A stretch of 19,909 nucleotides of DNA from NCBI GenBank assembly GCA_964638865.1, contig CAZXBG010000073.1, forward strand, positions 1-19,909, read 5' to 3'. How positions within the stretch are numbered: the stretch's first letter is position 1; each line of letters begins with the position of its first letter. Positions 1 to 6,609 of the stretch are shown here, in pieces. Origin of the DNA: UBA7236 sp964638865 (GTDB lineage: Bacteria; Bacteroidota; Bacteroidia; Chitinophagales; BACL12). A program made the position numbers and the translations under genes. The notes under the pieces were generated by a model. It did not search any database. It was not told the DNA's origin and saw nothing but the letters and a program-made list of their open reading frames with translations.

Positions 1-33
1 CTCATTACTCATAACTCATAACTCATTTCTCAT
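1..33. repeat. Degenerate heptamer tandem repeat (CTCATTA family)
   Basis: Four full heptamers lie head to tail: CTCATTA, CTCATAA, CTCATAA, CTCATTT. A partial CTCAT follows. The repeat ends three bases before the pntB start codon, so it occupies the space where a ribosome binding site would sit. Its complement, TAATGAG, is the same unit as the cleaner repeat at the right end of the window. The copies here have diverged. Confidence 0.8.
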
Positions 34-36
34 CCT

Positions 37-1428
37 ATGGCCAATTACGAAATACTAAAAATTTGTTATCTACTCGGAAGCATATCCTTTATTGTAGGAT
101 TAAAAATGTTATCAAAACCGGATACCGCTAAAAAGGGAAATATTTTTGCCGGAATTGGTATGACCATTGCAATTCTCGGAACTATTTTGTTTCATAAAGA
201 TGCTGAGACAGGCGAAGGTATTGGCAATCTTGGATTTATTGCAGGCGCAATTGTTTTAGGAACTGTGGTAGGATATTTAGCGGCAATGAAAGTGAAGATG
301 ACACAAATGCCACAAATGGTTTCTTTATTTAATGGTATGGGTGGTGCTTGTGCTGCATTAATTGGAATTGTTGAAATGAGCACACATCATCCGGAAATAT
401 GGGGTGAACGTTTAATTATTTTTCTTGGCCTGATGATCGGTTCTGTTTCTTTTGCCGGTAGTATGATAGCCTACGGCAAATTGGAAGGTAAAATAAAAGA
501 TTACGGAAGTAAATTCATGCAAATATTTAATAACACTTTCATCTTTGCAATTTTAGCTATCATTATTTATGCATCGGTTACAATGGGACTAAATGATAAT
601 ATCATCTGGATAATATTCGGCGCATCATTGGTATATGGTATTTTATTTGTGTTGCCAATTGGTGGGGCGGATATGCCGGTTGTAATATCATTATTAAATT
701 CATTTACCGGAGTTGCTGCAGCATTCGGTGGATTTTTATACGACAATCAGGTAATGCTTACCGGAGGTATTTTGGTGGGAAGTGCCGGAACTATTTTAAC
801 GATACTAATGTGCAAGGCCATGAACAGAAGTTTGTGGAATGTAATTATCGGAGCATTTAGTGCAAGTGGTCCGGGAAGTAAAAGTACAGAAGGATTATCC
901 ATACGCGAGATCAGCGTTTCCGATGCTGCAATTTTGTGTTGTTATGCAAATAAAGTTACCATAGTACCGGGTTACGGACTAGCAGTTGCACAGGCACAAC
1001 ATACTTGTCATGAGTTTGAAAAAGCACTCGAGGCTAAAGGTGTTGAAGTTAATTTTGCTATTCATCCGGTTGCGGGTCGTATGCCCGGACATATGAATGT
1101 ATTATTAGCAGAAGCAGATGTGCCTTATGATAAATTAAAGGAAATGGATGATATCAATCCACAATTGCCAAATACAGATGTGGTAATTGTGATAGGCGCA
1201 AACGATGTTGTAAATCCTGCTGCCGAAACTGACCCCTCCTCTCCTATTTATGGAATGCCAATTATAAAAGCAACTACAGCAAAAAATGTCATAGTAATGA
1301 AACGAAGCATGGCTAAAGGTTATGCAGGTATCGAAAACGAATTATTTTACGAAGCAAAAACACGCATGCTTTTCGGTGATGCCAAAGCGACTTTGGAAAA
1401 GTTAATTGCGGAAGTGAAGAATGTGTAG
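37..1428 (+). CDS. pntB: NAD(P) transhydrogenase subunit beta
   Basis: This is the beta subunit of the inner-membrane, proton-translocating transhydrogenase, which moves hydride between NADH and NADP+ using the proton gradient. The first ~280 residues are a run of hydrophobic segments separated by short loops (domain II). The NADP(H)-binding domain III follows at about 287-463. Visible domain III motifs are GYGLAVAQAQH (312-322), VAGRMPGHMNVLLAEADVPYD-type sequence (from 345), GANDVVNPAA (387-396), SPIYGMPI (402-409), KRSMAKGYAGIENELF (422-437) and GDAK (447-450). At 463 residues it is full length for the family. The ATG at 37 gives the expected hydrophobic N-terminus. The alpha subunit, which in Bacteroidota is usually split into pntAA and pntAB, should lie just left of the window, inferred from usual gene order. 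No purine-rich ribosome binding site is visible, because the start sits against heptamer repeats. Confidence 0.96.
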   Translation: MANYEILKICYLLGSISFIVGLKMLSKPDTAKKGNIFAGIGMTIAILGTILFHKDAETGEGIGNLGFIAGAIVLGTVVGYLAAMKVKMTQMPQMVSLFNGMGGACAALIGIVEMSTHHPEIWGERLIIFLGLMIGSVSFAGSMIAYGKLEGKIKDYGSKFMQIFNNTFIFAILAIIIYASVTMGLNDNIIWIIFGASLVYGILFVLPIGGADMPVVISLLNSFTGVAAAFGGFLYDNQVMLTGGILVGSAGTILTILMCKAMNRSLWNVIIGAFSASGPGSKSTEGLSIREISVSDAAILCCYANKVTIVPGYGLAVAQAQHTCHEFEKALEAKGVEVNFAIHPVAGRMPGHMNVLLAEADVPYDKLKEMDDINPQLPNTDVVIVIGANDVVNPAAETDPSSPIYGMPIIKATTAKNVIVMKRSMAKGYAGIENELFYEAKTRMLFGDAKATLEKLIAEVKNV

Positions 1429-1435
1429 GTAGCCG

Positions 1436-1466
1436 ATTAGCAAATTGTCCAATTCGCAAATTAGCA
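1436..1466. repeat. Two ATT(A/C)GCAAATT direct repeats after pntB
   Basis: ATTAGCAAATT (1436-1446) recurs as ATTCGCAAATT (1452-1462), 16 bases apart and with one mismatch. The pair lies 8 bases past the pntB stop. It is AT-rich low-complexity sequence of the kind also seen at 3079-3104. I see no coding content between 1429 and 1579. Confidence 0.5.
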
Positions 1467-1532
1467 GATAGAGTAATCGTGAGTTAGAAGATATTTTTGG
1501 TGTTCAAAAATTTGGTGTGAAATTATGATTAA

Positions 1533-1546
1533 CAACAAATTTGTTG
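1533..1546. terminator. AT-rich palindrome between converging genes
   Basis: CAACAAATTTGTTG is a perfect 14-base palindrome. It lies between the 3' end of pntB (plus) and the 3' end of the zinc-ribbon pseudogene (minus), where a two-way terminator would be useful. It has only four G:C pairs and no clear T tract, so the terminator call is tentative. A regulatory palindrome or chance is possible. Confidence 0.25.
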
Positions 1547-1579
1547 ATTGGTTTTGTCTATATCTCAGCCATCTGCAAA

Positions 1580-1810
1580 TCAGATTCGCTTCCATTCTTT
1601 TTTCAATGCAGCACTTAATTTTTCCCTGTTAAAAGAAACTTCATCAGCATACTCCTCAAAAAAACCACATTTAGCACATACTTAAACTGCAATCGTAAAA
1701 CTTGACCATGCGGAAACAGCAATACTACTGCGATCTCCTCTTTTAAGCATGCCTTCATTTGTAAAAATTTCTGTGCTCTTACATTTCGGGCAGGTTTTAG
1801 TCTTTTTCAT
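1580..1810 (-). pseudogene. Small zinc-ribbon protein split by an in-frame TAA
   Basis: Reading leftward from the ATG at 1810 gives 42 residues beginning MKKTKTCPKCKSTEIFTNEG and ending WSSFTIAV, then TAA at 1684-1682. The same frame continues without a break for 33 more codons, beginning VCAKCGFFEEYADE and ending KKEWKRI, to TGA at 1582-1580. The first part has one CPKC knuckle and the second has a matching CAKC knuckle. A four-cysteine zinc ribbon therefore needs both parts, about 76 residues in all, which is usual for such small proteins. The stop falls where related proteins have an aromatic residue before the second knuckle, so a TAT/TAC to TAA change is the simplest explanation. The function of the intact family is unknown. 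The gene starts 36 bp from, and diverges from, the flavoprotein gene. Sequencing error remains possible. Confidence 0.72.
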
Positions 1811-1846
1811 ACTACGAATGTAGCGTAATTTGCTTTTATTTGCAAG

Positions 1847-3106
1847 ATGCAAAAAACACTTGCGGTAATTGGAGGAGGAGCTGCCGGATTCTTTGGAGCA
1901 ATTAATGCTGCAGAGTCGGATCCTGAATTGCAAGTGCATATTTTTGAAAAAGGAAATAATTTTTTAAGCAAGGTTAAAATTTCGGGTGGAGGAAGGTGCA
2001 ATGTTACCAACGCATGTTTCGAACCTGAGTTATTAGTACAGAATTATCCCAGAGGCAAAAAAGAATTATTAGGCCCTTTTTATATTTTCAATCCTGAACA
2101 TACCATAAACTGGTTCGCAAAAAGAAATATTAAAATTGTAGCCGAAGAAGACGGAAGAATGTTTCCATCCACAAATTCTTCGCAAACAATTATAGATTGT
2201 TTTATGGCAGAGGCTGCTAAACACAAAATTCATGTACATCAACAAACTGGTATACAGGAAATTTTGCAATTGGAAAAAGGAGATTGGAAATTAATTTCTT
2301 CCGACAAAAAAGAATATCATTTTGATCAGTTACTCATTACCACAGGCAACAGCCAACAGGTATGGAACATGCTAAAACAACTTGGACACACCATTATTCC
2401 ACCGGTTCCATCATTATTCACCTTTAATGTTAAGGATAAAAGAATACAGGATCTAATGGGTGTTAGTATTCCAAATGTGAGCTGTTCCATTCTCCATTCT
2501 AAATTAAATACATCAGGACCATTATTGATTACACACTGGGGATTTAGCGGTCCTGCTATTTTAAAACTTTCTGCCTGGGCGGCGATAGAACTTCATGCTT
2601 TACAATATAATTTTAAATTGCAAATAAATTTTATTCCGGAATTTAATTATCAGACATGCCTGGAGATTCTATCCGCAAACAGAAAAACATCCCCCAAAAA
2701 AACAATTGCACTTACCAATAAATTCAATTTGCCGGGCCGATTTTACAAAAGCATTTGCGATTTTGCAGAAATTCCAGCCTCCTTAACCTGGAGTGACATT
2801 TCAAAGGATAAAATGCAATTACTTGCAAATCTTCTTACAGAAAGTATATTTCAGGTTACCGGCAAAAGCAATTTTAAAGACGAATTTGTAACCTGTGGAG
2901 GAGTTAAATTACAGGAAGTAGATTTTAAAACAATGCGTAGTAAAATTTGTCCCAACCTTTATTTTGCAGGCGAGGTATTAAATATTGATGCGGTTACCGG
3001 AGGATTTAATTTTCAGGCAGCGTGGACTACAGCTTTTATTGCTGCAAATGCAATTGGGGGGGGGGGCAAAATTCAGCAACGAATTACACGAATTTTAACG
3101 AATTAA
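1847..3106 (+). CDS. BaiN/HI0933-family FAD-dependent oxidoreductase
   Basis: This is a predicted cytosolic flavoprotein of the HI0933/YhiN/BaiN family. Members bind FAD and NAD(P)H, but the substrate of most of them, including this one, is unknown. The N-terminal dinucleotide fold is IGGGAAGFFGA (8-18), with an acidic residue closing the second strand (EKG, 34-36). Family signatures follow: ISGGGRCNVTN (45-55), LLITHWGFSGPA (226-237), VTCGGV (348-353) and FAGEVLNIDAVTGGFNFQAA (373-392). The expected end is near AIG (402-404). The last ~15 residues (GGGKIQQRITRILTN) come from an 11-G tract and ACGAATT repeats rather than conserved sequence. The ATG at 1847 is right, because the FAD fold starts five residues later. 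TAATTTG, a near match to the -7 box but one base short, lies about 15 bases upstream. Overall length, 419 residues, is normal. Confidence 0.92.
   Translation: MQKTLAVIGGGAAGFFGAINAAESDPELQVHIFEKGNNFLSKVKISGGGRCNVTNACFEPELLVQNYPRGKKELLGPFYIFNPEHTINWFAKRNIKIVAEEDGRMFPSTNSSQTIIDCFMAEAAKHKIHVHQQTGIQEILQLEKGDWKLISSDKKEYHFDQLLITTGNSQQVWNMLKQLGHTIIPPVPSLFTFNVKDKRIQDLMGVSIPNVSCSILHSKLNTSGPLLITHWGFSGPAILKLSAWAAIELHALQYNFKLQINFIPEFNYQTCLEILSANRKTSPKKTIALTNKFNLPGRFYKSICDFAEIPASLTWSDISKDKMQLLANLLTESIFQVTGKSNFKDEFVTCGGVKLQEVDFKTMRSKICPNLYFAGEVLNIDAVTGGFNFQAAWTTAFIAANAIGGGGKIQQRITRILTN
3056..3104 (+). repeat. G11 tract followed by three ACGAATT repeats at a gene end
   Basis: Eleven consecutive G (3056-3066) are followed by ACGAATT at 3079-3085, 3088-3094 and 3098-3104, spaced 9 and 10 bases. 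All of it lies inside the last codons of the flavoprotein gene, and the stop codon uses the final T of the last repeat. Counting from the printed sequence, a gain or loss of one G would change the tail to other short tails ending within about 10 bases of the present stop or just past it. Confidence 0.8.
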
Positions 3107-3228
3107 AATAATTAAAATTGGTCTATTTTGAGAAACAATGGCTTATCAAATAAAAACCAACCTTGTGTAAATAAGAGCCTTAACATCGAACTATTTTCTA
3201 TTAACTATTGTATCAATTAAAAAAAAAT

Positions 3229-3978
3229 ATGGCTATTCGCATATATCCGGTGGTACAACAAATAAAGGGCGGTTTTAATGGTGGTGAGATCGTAGAGAAT
3301 AAACCAATACAGATGTCGCCCGATAAAAACAAATTACAACCCTATTCCAATATATTTTATTGGGCACATGCCAGCGCCACAGTAACAAGCACAATAGGAT
3401 TGCACCCACATGAGGGGTTTGAGATCATGTCGTTTGTATTAAAAGGAACCATAGCGCACTACGATACAAAAAATAAACAATGGATCCCATTAAAGGCAGG
3501 TGATGTGCAGATTATTCGAGCCGGAAGTGGGATAAGTCATGCTGAAAAGATCATGGAAGATTCTCATATTTTTCAAATCTGGTTGGATCCTGATATTTCG
3601 AAGTCCTTTTATCAACCGGCAACCTATAATGATTATTCTGCAGATATGTTTCCGGTAATTATTAAAAATGGATTTACCATTAAAATATTTAAAGGAGAAG
3701 GAGCTCCAATGGAAATGCAGACACCGGGAATAAGTATACAGGAAATAACATTTAAATCCGGTGAGCATCAATTAGACATTGATACTGATTCTATGCATTC
3801 AATGTATTTAATGGAGGGAGATCTGAATCTAGAAAATAGCAAATTAAATCCTGATGATTTTATTGTTGTAGATGATTTAAATACTCTGAATTTCTCCTCT
3901 GAAACAGGTGGAAAATTATTTGTAATAAGCTCTCCAATTACAGTTTCTTACCAGACCTATGTGGCATCAAGATCATAA
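3229..3978 (+). CDS. Pirin family protein (bicupin)
   Basis: Pirins are metal-binding bicupins. Some bacterial members have quercetinase activity and others regulate enzymes by binding them; the role here is unknown. The N-terminal cupin shows the usual metal ligands: HPHEGFE (59-65, giving H59 and H61) and SGISHAEK (100-107, giving H104 and E106). The family sequence YWAHAS precedes the ligands (44-49). A weaker C-terminal cupin covers about 165-235 (ISIQEITFKSGEH onward). At 249 residues the protein is slightly short but complete. I chose the ATG at 3229 over the in-frame TTG at 3208. The ATG follows an A-rich stretch typical of Bacteroidota starts, and the extra residues (YQLKKN) do not fit the family. 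The gene is 122 bp after the flavoprotein gene, and I see no clear promoter between them. Confidence 0.9.
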   Translation: MAIRIYPVVQQIKGGFNGGEIVENKPIQMSPDKNKLQPYSNIFYWAHASATVTSTIGLHPHEGFEIMSFVLKGTIAHYDTKNKQWIPLKAGDVQIIRAGSGISHAEKIMEDSHIFQIWLDPDISKSFYQPATYNDYSADMFPVIIKNGFTIKIFKGEGAPMEMQTPGISIQEITFKSGEHQLDIDTDSMHSMYLMEGDLNLENSKLNPDDFIVVDDLNTLNFSSETGGKLFVISSPITVSYQTYVASRS

Positions 3979-3995
3979 CTGAGGGTAATATTTTA

Positions 3996-4021
3996 ACATA
4001 AATAAATCTAAATTTTTATGT
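3996..4021 (+). terminator. Weak AT-rich hairpin after the pirin gene
   Basis: ACATAAA (3996-4002) and TTTATGT (4015-4021) can pair around a 12-base loop, 17 bases beyond the pirin stop codon, with T-rich sequence after it. The stem has one G:C pair only, so this is a weak call. Confidence 0.2.
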
Positions 4022-4098
4022 GAAATTTTTATTTAAGGGCCATTACAATTTTAGCAACTTCTTCCCTTCCTGAAAAAGTTATTATAGAAGTGTCAATT

Positions 4099-4127
4099 TT
4101 TGAACTTAAAAAAAAAATTTACCTTTG
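4099..4127 (+). promoter_or_regulatory. Bacteroidota-type promoter for the lipoprotein gene
   Basis: TTTG at 4099-4102 (the -33 element) and TACCTTTG at 4120-4127 (an exact TAnnTTTG -7 box) are separated by 17 bases. This fits the promoter recognised by the Bacteroidota primary sigma factor, whose spacing is usually given as about 17-23. The box ends 11 bases before the ATG at 4139, so the mRNA leader should be only a few bases long. It also rules out the upstream TTG at 4100 as the start codon. Confidence 0.65.
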
Positions 4128-4138
4128 AGAAAAAAAAT

Positions 4139-4371
4139 ATGAAAGTAACTTCCTTCCTTCTAATTTTATTCCTGTTTTCTGCATGTAAAAGTGAGGCTGA
4201 TAAACTTATTGATAGTTATGAATCAAAGGTAATTGAATATGAACAGCTTGTTGATGGTGGCCTTGAAAAGAATAAGTCAGCAATAAATGTTTTAGGAGAT
4301 GATATAAGTATTATAATGGATGCAATTGGCAATCAGGAATTATCGGCTGAACAACAATCTGCCGTAACAGG
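4139..4371 (+). CDS. Small putative lipoprotein, 3' end lost in gap
   Basis: The first 77 codons are visible before the N run. The N-terminus MKVTSFLLILFLFSAC is a lipoprotein signal peptide. It has a basic residue, a hydrophobic core and a lipobox ending FSAC, so cleavage is predicted before Cys16. The mature part begins CKSEADKLIDSYESKVIEYE and is acidic and probably helical (KLIDSYESKVIEYEQLVD). This recalls the short helical lipoproteins common in Bacteroidota, for which no function is known to me. An exact promoter sits immediately upstream. The stop codon, total length and distance to the convergent gene are hidden in the gap. Any reading frame joined through the N run should be ignored, because the right side of the gap belongs to the opposite-strand gene. 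Confidence 0.75.
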
Positions 4372-4471
4372 NNNNNNNNNNNNNNNNNNNNNNNNNNNNN
4401 NNNNNNNNNNNNNNNNNNNNNNNNNNNNNNNNNNNNNNNNNNNNNNNNNNNNNNNNNNNNNNNNNNNNNNN
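4372..4471. other. Assembly gap of 100 N
   Basis: Exactly 100 N is the usual placeholder for a gap of unknown size. It removes the 3' ends of two convergent genes: the lipoprotein on the left (plus) and the T9SS cargo on the right (minus). From the right-hand protein, only about 20-30 residues of sorting domain are missing on that side. Confidence 0.98.
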
Positions 4472-6467
4472 CATAAAATGTCTGATCGTATATCTTCATA
4501 CCGAGAATATTATAGGCTTCAATCACAACATCACCCGCCATTTTATGAGCAATAAATATTTGAAATAAACCGGTATTTGGGTTAGGATAAATTTCCACTG
4601 ATTCCGGTAAATCATAAATAGCATTTGACCTCAATGGAAGTGTTGTAAAATTTGCGATCGGAGAAAATGCAGAACTTGATCCATCGCAAATTGTTTTAAC
4701 CTTATATTGATATACCGTATTTGGCAATAATCCGGTTAAATTTTTTGAGATGGTAGTTGCATTTTTTTTCAGCCATGCACCTCCTCCCACAGGCCTGTAC
4801 TGAATTTGATATTTAGTAGCACCTGCAACAGCAGTCCAATTAATTTTTGCAGAAGAACTAGTGATCATATTTACAAAAATCGCCGTCGGAACTGCACAAC
4901 CACAACCATCAAAAGTATGTGTATTTAATCCGGAAAAATTATTTGCTCCAAGAATATCCCATTCTGTTGCTCCGAAAGCCCAATCCAATTGACCTTTTTT
5001 GATATTACTTTTTCGTGCGAGAGAATTATTTGCGGTAGAACCGGCTCCAACTATCCACCCACCAGCACCGGGATCAACACCTATCACACCAATCTTATCA
5101 ATCATATCAGGACCCTGATATAAAACAACAGCATCATTACCATCAAAGGAAGCTCCTCCGCCGGTAGTATCTGCTTGTGATAATAAAAAAGGATTTGCAT
5201 CCTCAGGTGTAATAACATATGCATCGCCGGGAGCTAAAATTCCATTACAATTAAAATAATAACTCGGTCCTAAATTTCCGTTTAAATAAATTTGCACCCA
5301 ATAATTTGAAAGATCAACAGAAACCGGCATTGGATTATATATTTCCAAAACTTTATTATTTGCCATACCTGAACCTTCACCATATTGTGAAATAATTAAA
5401 TTACTGCAATCAGCTATAACCGGATCATCATTATCATCAATAAATACTAATTTAAAAGATGGTTCTGCAATGGAACAACCGGGAGATACACTATCAATTT
5501 CCAGATATATTGCTTCCTGATATTCAGGATCAATATCATTAATAATTGGGATATTAATTGTTTGAATTAAACCACCGCCGGCTGTAAATGAGACTACAGT
5601 TTCTTCAGCTAAAATAAAATCAACACCGTTGGTGCTGCTTGTAACATCTTCATTAATATGAATAAAAGCATTACAATCGTGTGGTGTTGCAATTTGAACA
5701 TTTACGGAAATACTTCCAACTCCTTCATCATAAAACGGCAATTCAGAATTAAAATTAATTACCGGAATTGGTACAGGGTCTGTATGTGCATTGAAGGTAA
5801 TATTATCCAAACCAATTTCATCTCTGTTGCCGGTAAAACCAGCAACATCGTCGCAGGTCCATTTAAAATACATGGTACTTCCATTTGGAAATGTAAGTCC
5901 CGTAATTGTAATCGATCTGTTGAAGGTATATAACAATGCATCGGCAGCGCCAAAAGATGCAAAATCAACCGCGGGTAAATTCGTGAAACTGATATTATCA
6001 GAAGAATAAGACAGTTTTATGGAAGTTGATCTATTCTCATTATTATAATTATAAATAACATAGGAAAAATCCACTGAAGTGATAGTAGTACCGGTTATAT
6101 TCAAATATCTAGTTGTGATAGTTCCGGGAACAAAATCAGCAGTTGCAGGTTGAATGTACATTGCTTGATTTCCTAATCCACCACTATAACCATACACTCC
6201 GGCAAGTGTAATATTTCCACCTGTAATTCCTCTTGCATAGTCGCCACTCGTAATTGTGCCGCCAAAAGAAAGGTTTCCATCAGAAAATCCCGTTATTTGC
6301 CAATTATCCGCATCCAATTGCCCGCTCAGAGGAACCGGTTTGAAACCTGAACCCGTAAATCCGGTGAAAGTTTCAACAATTGCAGTGCCTGGAATTATGA
6401 TGGAAACCTGCGCTGTACTTGAAATGCATAGGGAAACCAATGATGTGTAGAGTAGCGATTTTAACAT
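4472..6467 (-). CDS. T9SS cargo with Calx-beta-like, lamin-tail and FnIII domains (C-terminus in gap)
   Basis: This is a predicted secreted or surface-attached protein of Bacteroidota. A signal peptide (MLKSLLYTSLVSLCISSTAQ, 1-20) is followed by a beta-rich N-terminal module (about 25-228). A Calx-beta-like segment (about 235-347) ends PEYQEAIYLEIDS and FIDDNDD. A lamin-tail domain (about 353-520) includes LIISQYGEGS, KVLEIYNP, LAPGDAYVIT and NDAVVLYQG. A fibronectin III domain (about 526-609) includes AKINWTAVAGATKYQIQYRP and PNTVYQYKVKTIC. A type A T9SS sorting domain then begins VEIYPNPNTGLFQIFI (624-639). 665 residues are visible and the last 20-30 are lost in the gap. No catalytic motif is seen, so binding or adhesion is the likely role. 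The ATG at 6467 directly starts the signal peptide. The gene diverges from the CotH-family gene. Confidence 0.85.
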
Positions 6468-6495
6468 AAGGTGATGATTTTTTCTTTCTGCTAAC

Positions 6496-6503
6496 CAAAG
6501 ATA
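6496..6503 (-). promoter_or_regulatory. -7 box for the lamin-tail protein gene
   Basis: Read on the minus strand, these bases are TATCTTTG, an exact TAnnTTTG box, 28 bases upstream of the ATG at 6467. That implies a leader of about 20 bases. A TTG lies only 13 bases further upstream, too close for a standard -33 element, so only the -7 half is well supported. The 142-bp region 6468-6609 must also hold the promoter of the CotH-family gene, which I could not identify. Confidence 0.45.
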
Positions 6504-6609
6504 ATGCCCTAAATTTCAACTTGGAAACCTAAAGCTTAATGGAAAATTAATAAAAATCAACTCCTGTTTAAACCAATTGTTCTGTAATAAGTCAAAGAAG
6601 AAAAATTTT

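Noticed and set aside
1682..1684. TAA read through or recoded in the zinc-ribbon gene
   Set aside because: All other genes here use TAA, TAG and TGA as stops, and no recoding signal is seen. A nonsense change is simpler.
3208..3228. TTG at 3208 as the pirin start
   Set aside because: The ATG at 3229 follows an A-rich leader and matches the usual pirin N-terminus; the extra seven residues are encoded by a poly-A leader.
4100..4138. TTG at 4100 as the lipoprotein start
   Set aside because: It lies inside the promoter, upstream of the expected transcription start, and would put Lys/Phe-rich residues before a good signal peptide.
5658..6009. Plus-strand open frames opposite the lamin-tail gene
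   Set aside because: They are antisense to a well-supported domain protein and have no recognisable protein character.
6577..6609. TTG at 6577 as the CotH-family start
   Set aside because: It would add 11 residues before a standard signal peptide that begins at the ATG 6610.
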